Source: Streptomyces sp. NBC_00259 | Lineage (GTDB): Bacteria > Actinomycetota > Actinomycetes > Streptomycetales > Streptomycetaceae | Assembly: GCF_036181745.1 (NCBI RefSeq) | Contig: NZ_CP108080.1 | Location: forward strand, 7,443,501-7,507,500 | Direction: 5' to 3' | DNA: 64,000 nucleotides | Shown here: positions 1 to 7,775 of the stretch, piece after piece | Layout of the letters: every line of letters starts with the position of its first letter | Numbering within the stretch: the first letter of the stretch is position 1 | Notes under the pieces: generated by a model | Told to the model about the DNA's origin: nothing | The model's input: only the letters and a program-made list of their open reading frames with translations | Databases searched by the model: none | Position numbers and translations under genes: made by a program

Positions 1-275
1 TGAACGACCCCGACCGGATCGCCTATCTGCAGGGCCACCTCGCGGCCGTGCACCGTGCGATCGAAGCAGGGGTCGACGTCCGCGGCTACTTCCTGTGGTC
101 CCTGCTCGACAACTTCGAATGGGGCTACGGGTACAGCAAGCGCTTCGGTGCGGTCTACGTCGACTACCCGACCGGCAAGCGCACCCCCAAGGCCAGCGCC
201 CGCTGGTACGCGGACGTCGCGCGCACGGGCGTGGTGACCGTTCCTGACGCGACTCCTGACGCGACGAAGGGCTGA
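1..275 (+). CDS. beta-glucosidase (GH1), C-terminal fragment cut by window edge
   Basis: The open frame enters from the left edge and stops at 273-275. The visible part reads GYFLWSLLDNFEWGYGYSKR followed by FGAVYVDY and a KASARWY segment. This is the hallmark C-terminus of family 1 glycoside hydrolases, where the NFEW residues bind the sugar in the glycone subsite. GH1 enzymes cleave terminal beta-glucosides such as cellobiose in the cytoplasm. The catalytic glutamates lie upstream, outside the window. In streptomycetes such genes often sit beside cellobiose or other sugar uptake genes under a LacI-type repressor, and a LacI-like palindrome lies nearby at 1442-1457. Family assignment is secure; the substrate is inferred. 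Confidence 0.9.
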   Translation, partial: NDPDRIAYLQGHLAAVHRAIEAGVDVRGYFLWSLLDNFEWGYGYSKRFGAVYVDYPTGKRTPKASARWYADVARTGVVTVPDATPDATKG

Positions 276-296
276 GCGGGCTGAGCACGGTCCTCC

Positions 297-333
297 GGGC
301 CGGCGAGTGTGGTGTCATGCCGCTCGCCGGCCC
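297..333. terminator. bidirectional hairpin between convergent genes
   Basis: An 11-bp perfect inverted repeat (297-307 with 323-333, 15-nt loop) lies between the ends of the convergent GH1 and Gfo/Idh genes. There is no U-tract, as is usual for high-GC actinobacterial terminators. A CA/CG-rich simple-sequence stretch follows at about 350-392. Confidence 0.65.
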
Positions 334-421
334 ACCGGCCGTTCCTCCGCACACGCACGCACACGCACGCATACGCACACGCACGCCCACGCCGCGGCCC
401 ACTGGCGGTGCTTCGGTGTGC

Positions 422-1411
422 TCACTCGCCGGGGTATCGGACTCCGACGAGCGCGCGGACCCGGTCGAGTGTGCTCATCACGGCCAGGCTGCCGCGCAGT
501 GGAACGAGCGCGGACTCGGTCCGCTTCTCGCGCAGGCACCGCATGACTTCCAGGGCCTGGTGGCCGTAGCCGTTGCCCACTTGGGGCTCCGCCTCGACGA
601 CCCGCGGCTCATGCCCGTCGCGGTGAAGCACCAGCCTGCGCGGGTTGTAGAAGTCTGCCGGGAACTCGATCCGGCCCTCGGTGCCGTGCACCACGGCACC
701 GGTGGCACTGCCGAACGCCAGGGAGCAGGAGAGAACGGCCACAGCCCCGCTGTCGTACCCCAGCACCATGGCCGTGCTCTCGTCCACGCCCTGGTCGTTC
801 AGATGCGCCCAGGCCGAGATGTGGTCCGGAGGGCCCAGGAAGAGATGGGCGAACGCGACGGGATAGGTGCCGAGGTCCAGCAGCGCTCCGCCGCCGGCGG
901 CCGGTTCGCGCAGTCTGCTTCCCGCGACGACCGGCACGCGCGCGGAGAAGTCGGCGTGCACGGAGGTGACGTGGCCGATCAGGCCGTCGCCGATCATCTC
1001 CTGGGCGCGGCGGACCAGCGGATTGACGAAGGTCCACATGCCCTCCATCAGGAAGAGCGAGCGTCGCTCCGCGGCGGCGATCATCGACGCGGTCTGGGAC
1101 CGGTTGAGCGCGAAGGGCTTCTCGCACAGGACGGCCTTGCCGCCTTCGAGGCAGAGTGTGGTCGCGGCGAGATGGTGGGCGTGCGGCGTGGCGACGTAGA
1201 CGACGTCGACGTCCGGATCGTCCGCGAGGTCCTGCCAGTTGCCGTACGCGCGGGGGATCGCGAACCGGTCGGCGAAGGCCTGCGCGGCCTGCTGCGAGCG
1301 GGAGCCGACGGCTACGACGTCCGCTCCGGGTACCGTGCGGAGATCCTCGGTGAAGGCTGTGGCCATCGGGCCCGTCGCGAGGATTCCCCATCTGATGGAG
1401 CGGTCGAGCAC
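422..1411 (-). CDS. Gfo/Idh/MocA family NAD(P)-dependent oxidoreductase
   Basis: A 329-residue protein with the N-terminal Rossmann motif WGILATGPMA (residues 8-17) and the family signature LCEKP (95-99), whose lysine is catalytic. The C-terminal half has the mixed alpha/beta fold typical of sugar or inositol dehydrogenases. These enzymes oxidise or reduce sugars, inositols or their derivatives using NAD(P). The GTG at 1411 is chosen because AGGAGG sits just upstream; an in-frame ATG exists at 1471, but it would place the operator palindrome inside the coding sequence. Length fits the family (about 330-350). The neighbouring GH1 gene and the LacI-like operator suggest a role in sugar catabolism; the substrate cannot be read from sequence. 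Confidence 0.9.
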   Translation of the reverse strand: MLDRSIRWGILATGPMATAFTEDLRTVPGADVVAVGSRSQQAAQAFADRFAIPRAYGNWQDLADDPDVDVVYVATPHAHHLAATTLCLEGGKAVLCEKPFALNRSQTASMIAAAERRSLFLMEGMWTFVNPLVRRAQEMIGDGLIGHVTSVHADFSARVPVVAGSRLREPAAGGGALLDLGTYPVAFAHLFLGPPDHISAWAHLNDQGVDESTAMVLGYDSGAVAVLSCSLAFGSATGAVVHGTEGRIEFPADFYNPRRLVLHRDGHEPRVVEAEPQVGNGYGHQALEVMRCLREKRTESALVPLRGSLAVMSTLDRVRALVGVRYPGE

Positions 1412-1842
1412 GTGCGGTCCTCCTGAGGCGACACCGTGGGAATGGGAACGTTCCCATCGTTGTGCAAGCAAGATTCACGCGCCGAGTCGTCCATGTCAAG
1501 GACACTGCCTGTCGTTCGGTGTGACTCCTTGTGATGCCACTCCCGAAGGAAGTCCTGCCGGTCGGCGGCGGATCCCACCCCGGCGTCTATTTCTCTCGCG
1601 AGCGAGATATGATGAATTTTGGTATTGATCCGGTGCTCTGCGACGATGAGCATCCCGGCGGGCCACCACGCATCCTTCGTGTGCGGGCGTCCCCGGGCCA
1701 AAGGTCACACCGTGTGTCCTGCCCGGGTTGCTTTCGTGCCCGTGTGGCCCCGTCCTCGCTGTCAATGCCGCGCACCCGTTGTGACGCGCCTTTGCCCATG
1801 CGGTGCACACAAACGATTCCCGCCCCGCCTGGAGGCCCCACG
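1412..1842. other. intergenic region between divergent genes
   Basis: This 431-bp stretch separates the minus-strand Gfo/Idh gene from the plus-strand small membrane protein. Apart from the palindrome at 1442-1457 and a relatively AT-rich patch near 1588-1625, nothing recognisable is seen. Open frames crossing it lack ribosome binding sites. Confidence 0.5.
1442..1457. promoter_or_regulatory. LacI-family operator palindrome
   Basis: A perfect 16-bp palindrome, ATGGGAACGTTCCCAT, lies 30 bp upstream of the Gfo/Idh start. It has the centre-CG architecture of LacI-family sites and resembles the CebR-type box TGGGAGCGCTCCCA of streptomycetes. The site would overlap the promoter, so repression relieved by a sugar ligand is the likely logic. 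The cognate repressor is not in this window. Confidence 0.7.
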
Positions 1843-2187
1843 ATGGACACTGCTGACGAGGCCGCACGCGGCCTGACCGACATCGAAGGATTCCTGTACT
1901 GGGAAGCCCACCGCCGTAGCGCCCACCACCGTGCGGCCGAGTTCGCCGCACGGGTGACCGGGCTGAGCGAGGGGCAGAAAGCCGAGATCGAGTGGTGGTA
2001 CGTGGAGGAGCAGATCCGGGTTTCCCGGAGGATGTCGCAGCACATGGCCGCTCACTTCGCAGCGGTGGAGAAGTACCATGCCAAGCGCTATGCACAGCTG
2101 CGCCGGGGTGTGTACGGCGCGACGACGCTCATCGCCCTGGCGATGCTCAGCCTGTGCATCGCGGTGATCCTTGGCACCGCCGGCTGA
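1843..2187 (+). CDS. small protein with C-terminal membrane anchor, unknown function
   Basis: A 114-residue protein. Residues 1-88 are hydrophilic and helical, rich in His, Arg and Glu. A single hydrophobic segment at about residues 90-112 should anchor it in the membrane with the bulk in the cytoplasm. The ATG at 1843 is preceded by GGAGG at a good distance; longer in-frame starts upstream have no such site. No enzymatic motif is visible. A run of related gaccgggaa-type direct repeats follows the gene (about 2210-2250). I do not recognise the family. Confidence 0.65.
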   Translation: MDTADEAARGLTDIEGFLYWEAHRRSAHHRAAEFAARVTGLSEGQKAEIEWWYVEEQIRVSRRMSQHMAAHFAAVEKYHAKRYAQLRRGVYGATTLIALAMLSLCIAVILGTAG

Positions 2188-2359
2188 CTGGCCGGCCCAG
2201 GGCCTGGCAGACGGGGAAGACCGGCAGACCGGGAAGACCGGGGCCGGGCAGTACCCGTGGCGCGGAGGCGGTACGCCGCACCGCTTCACGGCGGTCAGCA
2301 GATGGCCGTGGAAGGCGAGCGCATGGCGGAATCGACTGCCGCGACCGCCCTGAGCCGGT

Positions 2360-2920
2360 TCACGGCGCCGATTCCAGGCTGAGGAGCAGCTTCCGCAGGG
2401 CGGCGGCAACGGCGGCCCGTTCCTCGGGCTCCAGCACGGACAGGAGTTCTCGCTCCAGGGCCAGTTGGGACTCGATGAGACCGTCGAAGTCCTTCCGTCC
2501 CTGCTCCGTCAGGCTGACCAGTGAACACCGCCGATCGTCCGGCGACGTCGTGCGGCTTATCCAGCCCGCACGTTCCAGCCGGTTGAGGCGCCCACTGAGT
2601 CCGGCGGAGGAGACGAGCAAGGACCGCCTCAGCTGTCCGGGCGTCAGCGCATAGGGAGGCTCTGCCCGGCGCAGTGTCTGCAGCACGTCGAAGTCCCCCA
2701 CGTTGGCGACGGCCCTGCCATCCCTGCGTCGCAGCTGGTCCGCGAACCGCTCCTCGGTCAGGCGTGCCGCACGAAGCAGCCGCCCGATCACGGCACTCGA
2801 CGAGACATCCAGTTCGGGCAGCCACCGACTCCATTGCGCCAGCATGGCGTCCACGCTGTCGCCGCTGCCGCTGCCGCTGCCGCTGCTGGGGTCTGGATCG
2901 GGATCGAAGTCTGTATGCAT
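2360..2920 (-). CDS. MarR-family transcriptional regulator
   Basis: A 186-residue protein whose residues 40-180 show the MarR pattern: a dimerisation helix, a winged helix-turn-helix (about 92-135, with LSGRLNRLERAGWI as the recognition helix), the wing with DDRR, then long C-terminal helices. MarR proteins bind palindromic DNA as dimers and usually respond to small phenolics or oxidants. The N-terminus has an acidic DPDPD patch and a Ser-Gly repeat encoded by a hexanucleotide repeat near 2863-2888. The ATG at 2920 has no clear Shine-Dalgarno, and a TACACT -10-like box lies 9 bp upstream, so a leaderless transcript is possible. The target is unknown. Confidence 0.85.
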   Translation of the reverse strand: MHTDFDPDPDPSSGSGSGSGDSVDAMLAQWSRWLPELDVSSSAVIGRLLRAARLTEERFADQLRRRDGRAVANVGDFDVLQTLRRAEPPYALTPGQLRRSLLVSSAGLSGRLNRLERAGWISRTTSPDDRRCSLVSLTEQGRKDFDGLIESQLALERELLSVLEPEERAAVAAALRKLLLSLESAP

Positions 2921-2929
2921 GCTGTGTTC

Positions 2930-2956
2930 AGTGTAAGGCGGGGCGCCGTCGAACAA
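2930..2956 (-). promoter_or_regulatory. putative promoter of the MarR gene (leaderless)
   Basis: Read on the minus strand, TTGTTC (2951-2956) and TACACT (2930-2935) are separated by 15 bp, with the start codon 9 bp after the -10 element. This is a weak but plausible vegetative promoter. The spacer is shorter than the ideal 17 bp. Confidence 0.35.
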
Positions 2957-3214
2957 CCTGTTCTCCGCTGCGGGATCACCGGCCACGGGTTCGCGTCGCG
3001 CATCGTGCCTCCGGGCCGCATCGGCTCGTCACGCCACCCTCGCCCACCTGCCGTTTCCCCGTGACACCGCAGTCAGCGCAAAGATGTACCACTGTTTGAC
3101 AACATGCTCGCCGGCGGCTGTGGTGACAGGCGATCGGGAGAAACATTGTGTTAGGCTTTCACAGCGTCTTGGACACCGTACGCACTGCCGTGAGGGGGTG
3201 TCCGAAGCGCGATG

Positions 3215-3242
3215 CACCTGCCCACCTAGAGCCGGGCAGGTG
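3215..3242 (-). terminator. hairpin downstream of coiled-coil/wHTH gene
   Basis: A 9-bp perfect inverted repeat (3215-3223 with 3234-3242) lies about 90 bp beyond the stop at 3330 on the minus strand, a likely factor-independent terminator. Confidence 0.45.
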
Positions 3243-3329
3243 GAGTGTTCCGGGCGCCACAGGATCCCCCGCCGGTGGCGCCCGGAGCCAGGCCCGGCCC
3301 GTGCACGGTTGCCGGTGCCGGCCCGTCGG

Positions 3330-3962
3330 CTAGGAACGGCCGGCGCGATAGAGGCCCCGGCCGGTCCGGCGGATACGGGAAGCGCCGACCAGACGATCGA
3401 GCGTGCTCCGGACCGCGTTGATGCTCCCGCTGTCGGCGTCCCGGCCGAGGGCCGCGGCGACATCGCGGGCACGCACATCCGCGTCGCCGACCGTGGCGAA
3501 GTACTCCACGATCTGCTCGGTCAGCCGGCCGTACGTGCTGTGGCGCTCGGCGTCGACGGCTGCTGCTGCGGTGGCGGGCCCCGTTGCGCTCTTCCGGCTC
3601 TCGGACCGCTGAACCTGCGGTCCGGTCTTCGTCTGCGTTCCGGTCTTCGACGCGACCTTCGCGGACCCGGAGGAGGACATGTCGGTCTGCGGTACCACGC
3701 GCGCCGATGCCTGGCCCGGCCCGGCGGCCGTAGAACCCGCAGAGCCCGTGGAACCCGCAGAGTCCCCTGCGGCCGCGCCGGCTGTGTCGAGCGCCAGGGC
3801 CTTGAGGGCACCGAGGGCCCGCTGGAGGGAGTCGAGATGCGCAACGACTGCGGCCAGTTCCCTTTCCAGGGCCTGCTTCTGGACCTCGAGGCGGTTCAGG
3901 TCCGCCTGGAGACTTTCAGCGGTGATCTCGATGTTATGAGCCGCGCGGGTTACAGAGACCAT
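3330..3962 (-). CDS. coiled-coil protein with C-terminal winged-helix domain
   Basis: A 210-residue protein in three parts. Residues about 10-50 form a heptad-like coiled coil (ESLQADLNRLEVQKQALERE). Residues 60-140 are a low-complexity linker rich in Ala, Ser, Gly, Thr and Lys. Residues about 145-205 resemble a small winged-helix fold (TYGRLTEQIVEYF, then ARDVAAALG and a TLDRLVGASRIRRTGRGLY wing). The architecture suggests an oligomeric DNA-binding protein, either regulator or nucleoid-associated. The second methionine-like start (VTRAAHN) is an alternative. The gene is divergent from the ECF sigma gene at 4365. No characterised homologue is recognised. Confidence 0.7.
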   Translation of the reverse strand: MVSVTRAAHNIEITAESLQADLNRLEVQKQALERELAAVVAHLDSLQRALGALKALALDTAGAAAGDSAGSTGSAGSTAAGPGQASARVVPQTDMSSSGSAKVASKTGTQTKTGPQVQRSESRKSATGPATAAAAVDAERHSTYGRLTEQIVEYFATVGDADVRARDVAAALGRDADSGSINAVRSTLDRLVGASRIRRTGRGLYRAGRS

Positions 3963-4364
3963 GTGTTCCTCTCATCCTCAACGTTTCTTGTTGCATCCCT
4001 GCCGACTCACCTGCTGTGTTCCTCGGCCCGGGCGCCGGGATGGGTACCCCTGCCATCATATGCAGGAGCGCACCCCGAACTACAGATGACGTGGGCAGAC
4101 CACACGTGTGCCGAAGAGCCCGGGTGCACCGAACAGTGGAGACGCGAGAGCGCGATGCCGGCGCCAGGTGTCACCGCGCGTTGGCGTCCGACTTCACACC
4201 GTTTACGCATCACTAACGCACCTTGGCGCGCCCGAGCTGTCACAGAACAGGGCTGGTCCCGGTCAAAGATCCGGACGCGTGTGGAGCAGCGGGCGATGGA
4301 GGCAACATCACGAAGCCGCATGATCGCGCCACTCGACGGCGCGAGGAATGGAGACAGCAGGATC
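3963..4364. other. intergenic region between divergent genes
   Basis: This 402-bp divergent spacer should hold the promoters for the coiled-coil/wHTH gene and the ECF sigma gene. No convincing palindrome or gene is seen. An in-frame ATG at 4296 could lengthen the sigma factor by 23 residues. Confidence 0.45.
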
Positions 4365-5300
4365 ATGCATCGTGAGACGCCTTGCGCTGAGGGTTCCCTG
4401 GACCGGGCCGTTTCTGTCTTCGTGGAGCTCCGTCCACGTCTCTTCGGTATCGCATACCGTGTGCTCGGAAGCGCGGTCGAGGCCGAGGACGTGGTTCAGG
4501 AAGTGTGGCTGCGGTGGCAGAGGACCGATCGTTCGGCAGTGCTGAGCCCTGTGGCGTTTCTTTCGAGAACCACCACTCGGCTGGCCATCAATGTGGCCCA
4601 GTCCGCCCGTGTGCGCCGTGAGACGTACATAGGCCCGTGGCTGCCCGAGCCCATCGACACGAGCAGCGACCCGGAAGTGGGCGCTCAGCGGGCGGAGGCT
4701 CTGGAGCTGGCCCTGCTCCTCGTGCTGGAGAGGCTGAATCCCAACGAGCGGGCCGCCTACGTCCTGCGAGAGGCCTTCGACTACGACTACGCCGAGATCG
4801 CCGACATCCTTCAACTCAGTCTGGTCAACGTGCGGAAGATCGTGAGTCGGGCCCGCAAGCATCTCACCACCGACCAGCGGGAGACCGTGGACACGGGGGA
4901 GCACCGACGGCTTCTCCAAGCCTTCCTCTCGGCGGCGCGAACGGGAGATGTCGCCTCGCTGGAGGCTCTCCTCGTGCCGGATGCCGTCAGTCTGTCCGAC
5001 GGCAACGGCCATGTGGGCGCTGCTCGCGTCCAGGTTCTGGGCCGCGCACGGGTGGCGAACCTGGCGACCGCCAATCCGAGATTCTGGAGCGGGGCGGACA
5101 TCCGGAGTGTGCAGGCCAATGGACGGTCCGCAGCGATGATCCACCGGGACGGTCGGCCCACGACCTTCGTGACGATAGCGGCCGCGAAGGACGGCATTCA
5201 CACGCTGATGTGGGTGTTCAGTCCGAGCAAGATCGCCGCGTTCCTCGACTCACGCTCTCGTTCCACGTCGGCACTCCGCCTGGAGAGGAAGGCGGCGTAG
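4365..5300 (+). CDS. ECF RNA polymerase sigma factor with C-terminal SnoaL-like domain (SigJ/ECF56-like)
   Basis: A 311-residue protein. Region sigma-2 spans about residues 15-85 (LRPRLFGIAYRVLGS, then AEDVVQEVWLRW), sigma-4 about 110-165 (LNPNERAAYVLREAFDYDY followed by an HTH), and the rest is a SnoaL-like alpha+beta domain with VFSPSKI near the end. In this group the C-terminal extension replaces a separate anti-sigma factor and modulates promoter binding. The ATG at 4365 fits the start of region 2. The gene is convergent with a second sigma factor of the same architecture. Targets cannot be deduced; autoregulation is common in the group. Confidence 0.88.
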   Translation: MHRETPCAEGSLDRAVSVFVELRPRLFGIAYRVLGSAVEAEDVVQEVWLRWQRTDRSAVLSPVAFLSRTTTRLAINVAQSARVRRETYIGPWLPEPIDTSSDPEVGAQRAEALELALLLVLERLNPNERAAYVLREAFDYDYAEIADILQLSLVNVRKIVSRARKHLTTDQRETVDTGEHRRLLQAFLSAARTGDVASLEALLVPDAVSLSDGNGHVGAARVQVLGRARVANLATANPRFWSGADIRSVQANGRSAAMIHRDGRPTTFVTIAAAKDGIHTLMWVFSPSKIAAFLDSRSRSTSALRLERKAA

Positions 5301-5424
5301 CTTCGCCGTGGATGAGCGCCCTCGCGCGCTCGGCCCTGCGCGACGAGTCACTCGCGCAGGGCTATGGGCAGCGGGTACGAACCCTCCGCGGGATCGCGCC
5401 GCCCAGGACCGTGTCCGGGACGGA

Positions 5425-6288
5425 TCAGGGGTACGTCCTCGGGCCGGCTTGGTTCCAGGAACGGAGCTTGTCCGGGTTGAGCACGGCCCACACCTGCACG
5501 ACATGACGGCCGGCGATGTCGAGGCTGATGACCGCGGCCACCTGGTGGTTGTAGCGCACCACGAGACCGGTCAGCCCGTTGACCGACTGGGCGTGCAGTG
5601 TGGTGCGCGGTCGCCGTGCCAGCAGAGTCAGTAGGCTTCGCGCGACCCGCTTGCTGCCGTGCACCGGCTTCACCAGCGCCCGGATCTTGCCGCCGCCGTC
5701 GAAGAACGCCGTGGCATCGGGGGCCATCAAGGACGTGAGGAAGACCGCGTCCTCTCTCACGCACGCCTCCCTGACCGCATGAACCACCGCGTCATGCTGC
5801 TGCGATGTCGTCGGCCGCGTGCGTCCGGCCCGAAGACTGCTGAGCGCGCGGTCGGCCGGCTCGGTGTGCTCCGACACCGGCTGCCCCACCACGCGGGGGA
5901 GCACATCCGGCGTCACTCCGAAGACGTCATTGAGAACGAACGCCGCGCGCTCGGCAGGAGACAGGGAATCCACCGCATACAGCAGCACCTCACTGATCTC
6001 CTCCGCGAGCGTCTCGTCGGCTTCCCGGTCGCCTGCGGGGCCCTCCCCGCCGCCGGACAGGGCCAGCCGGGCCAGACAGATGCCGCCGGCGACGTTCGCG
6101 AGCCACGCACGTGGCGCCGTGATCTGCGCCCGCACCTGATCGGACAGCGCGTACCATCGCCGATAGGCCTCATCAGTGACGCTCTCGGCCTCACTGCTGC
6201 TGCCCAGCATCCAAGTGACGACATCCAGGAGATGCTGCCGCTCATCGAGGAGCTCCGCGATCGGTACTCCGTCATCGGGCTGGTCCAT
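5425..6288 (-). CDS. second SnoaL-type ECF sigma factor (ECF41/56-like), divergent core
   Basis: A 287-residue protein sharing the fused layout of its convergent neighbour. The C-terminal SnoaL-like domain carries the DGGGK motif and the NPDKL motif typical of the ECF41 group. The sigma-4 region starts with LSPAERAAFVLNDVFGV. The sigma-2 part is unusual: the conserved AEDVVQE element reads AESVTDEAYRRWY, and the HTH region is degenerate. The start at 6288 is chosen for GAGGGAGAA just upstream; an in-frame start at 6348 would add 20 residues. It could be a weakened sigma factor or a regulator derived from one. Confidence 0.75.
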   Translation of the reverse strand: MDQPDDGVPIAELLDERQHLLDVVTWMLGSSSEAESVTDEAYRRWYALSDQVRAQITAPRAWLANVAGGICLARLALSGGGEGPAGDREADETLAEEISEVLLYAVDSLSPAERAAFVLNDVFGVTPDVLPRVVGQPVSEHTEPADRALSSLRAGRTRPTTSQQHDAVVHAVREACVREDAVFLTSLMAPDATAFFDGGGKIRALVKPVHGSKRVARSLLTLLARRPRTTLHAQSVNGLTGLVVRYNHQVAAVISLDIAGRHVVQVWAVLNPDKLRSWNQAGPRTYP

Positions 6289-6820
6289 ACGGCATTCTCC
6301 CTCTCGCACGGCACCACACAACGCAGCCACCGCTTCCATCGACCTCATCGCATTTCACGAAGGTTGAAGCTGGCCCGGCGCCCCGTCGGCAGGATGCTTC
6401 TTGCCACGTCTCCGTGCTGGAGAAGGCGGTGCAGCGGGCGACGATGCGGTCCTTGTGTACAACGACTCTCTTGTTCCGTGCGTTCGACAATTGAGACCGG
6501 ACAGACGTGCAACTTGTGACATCGGCCGACCAAGGCGTACAGCAGCCACCCGAGCGAGCCACGGCCACGCCGGGCCAGAACCCTGTACCAGAACCGCTGC
6601 GTGGACATCGAGGCCTGTCGAAGCTCCACACGTGGGCCCCATGGGCACCGAACGGAGATCGGATGACACCCGACCCGACCTGACCTGACACGGCCACGTG
6701 TCACACGTACCTCGGCCACTCGGTCTCATATGTGAAAGATGTGTTTCGTGCGCCCCCAGGCCGCTGCGATCATATGCCCGTCTGGGGGCTGCCTTACGTT
6801 CGTTCGACGAGGGGCATTCC
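6289..6820. other. long intergenic region upstream of wbl gene
   Basis: This 532-bp stretch lies between the divergent sigma gene and the WhiB-like gene. It contains an inverted repeat at 6686-6703. No coding frame with a ribosome binding site was found, so it probably carries both promoters. Confidence 0.5.
6686..6703. promoter_or_regulatory. inverted repeat TGACACG-N4-CGTGTCA
   Basis: A perfect 7-4-7 inverted repeat lies 118 bp upstream of the WhiB-like start. Size and symmetry fit a dimeric regulator site. Which protein binds it is unknown. Confidence 0.4.
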
Positions 6821-7090
6821 GTGGACTGGCGTGAAATGGCGACCTGCCGAGGTGCAGACCCAGAGCTGTTCTTCCCGATAGGCCATAGCAACAGCAGCGC
6901 GATCCTGATGCAGGTGGACGAGGCGAAAGCCGTGTGCCGTCGCTGCCCGGTCATGGAGCAGTGTCTGGACTGGGCCGTCAAGGCCGGTCCAGTGGAGGGA
7001 GTATGGGGCGGCACCACGGAGAAGGAACGCCGTGCCATCAGCCAAAGCCGGCTGCGCCAACTCCGGAGCAGGATGCGCACCGCGTCGTGA
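6821..7090 (+). CDS. WhiB-like Fe-S transcriptional regulator (WblE/WhiB1 type)
   Basis: An 89-residue protein with the four conserved cysteines that bind a 4Fe-4S cluster (residues 9, 39, 42, 48; the C-x2-C-x5-C set AVCRRCPVMEQC), the GVWGGTTEKER turn (60-70), and a basic C-terminal tail for DNA contact. Wbl proteins are actinobacteria-specific; they bind the primary sigma factor region 4 and respond to NO or oxygen. GTG at 6821 is chosen because GAGGGG precedes it and the MDWRE start matches WblE/WhiB1 proteins. The full-length open frame begins far upstream without support. Confidence 0.93.
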   Translation: MDWREMATCRGADPELFFPIGHSNSSAILMQVDEAKAVCRRCPVMEQCLDWAVKAGPVEGVWGGTTEKERRAISQSRLRQLRSRMRTAS

Positions 7091-7147
7091 CCTGACCTGA
7101 GGGGTATTCCGTTGTGGGGGCCATGAGCAGGGCCGTAGGGTTCCGGC

Positions 7148-7510
7148 ATGTCCCTACGTATTCGTATGCGTCAAGCCCTCCCGGAAGCGATGCGCGCCCG
7201 CGACAAAGCCGCGGTGAGCGCGCTGCGCGCGACGCTCGCCGCACTGGACAACGCGGAGGCGGTACCCGTGGACGAAGCGGGGACGCGGGGCCTGGCCCTC
7301 GAACAGGCACCGATCGGTGCCGGTGCCACCGACGTGGCACGACGTGAGCTGAGCGAGTGCAGTGTGGCGGACATCGTGCGAGCCGAAGCGGCCGAACGGC
7401 TGCACGTCGCATCGGAGTTGACCGCACCGGCTCACGCTGACCGAGTCGCGCGGCTCCGCGCGGAGGCCTCTGTGCTGCTTCGCTTCCTCGACGGCAACGG
7501 CACCCCGTAG
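7148..7510 (+). CDS. GatB/YqeY-like protein, short version
   Basis: A 120-residue, almost wholly helical protein. The N-terminus, MSLRIRMRQALPEAMRARDK then AAVSALRATLAALDNAEA, matches the YqeY family, relatives of the tRNA-binding tail domain of GatB. YqeY proteins are usually about 150 residues, so this one is shortened in the middle and C-terminus. The role of the family is poorly defined; tRNA or amidotransferase association is assumed from the fold. It lies 57 bp after the WhiB-like gene on the same strand and might be cotranscribed. Confidence 0.75.
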   Translation: MSLRIRMRQALPEAMRARDKAAVSALRATLAALDNAEAVPVDEAGTRGLALEQAPIGAGATDVARRELSECSVADIVRAEAAERLHVASELTAPAHADRVARLRAEASVLLRFLDGNGTP

Positions 7511-7594
7511 AACACGGCAGATCGGCCGGGCATTCGCCCATCACGCTCGCCCTGGCGTTCCTCACCCTCGGATGTGCCCTGAGCTGGAGGCGCC

Positions 7595-7775
7595 TTGCAG
7601 CGTCACGACCGCAGCCGGTCCCTGCGCCAGAATCTCCTTGAAGCACTGGAGCCGGTCAGTGCACGCGATCCCCGCATTCCGCCGGAAACAGCATGGCACC
7701 TGGCGGCAGTTCGCCGGGATGCCGGGCGATCACCCGCAGGCATGCTTCTGGAGAGCCTGCTGCCGTCGGCGACGA
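7595..7775 (+). pseudogene. 5' part of an unknown gene interrupted by a transposase remnant
   Basis: A TTG codon at 7595 follows GGAGGCGCC, and the first roughly 58 codons have coding-like composition (SLRQNLLEALEPVSARDPRI and onwards). The frame then runs into sequence antisense to the transposase remnant and ends at 7966 in meaningless sequence. The likely reading is a gene truncated when the insertion element arrived. The remainder was not found on the other side of the element. Confidence 0.35.

Larger units (their letters stand above)
2921..3329. other. intergenic region
   Basis: This 409-bp region separates the MarR gene from the end of the coiled-coil/wHTH gene on the same strand. It holds the putative MarR promoter near its left end and the hairpin at 3215-3242. 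Short open frames here have poor codon character and are not called. Confidence 0.5.

Noticed and set aside
317..1426. Long plus-strand open frame opposite the Gfo/Idh gene
   Set aside because: It mirrors the real minus-strand gene, has no ribosome site and no domain; high GC keeps antisense frames open.
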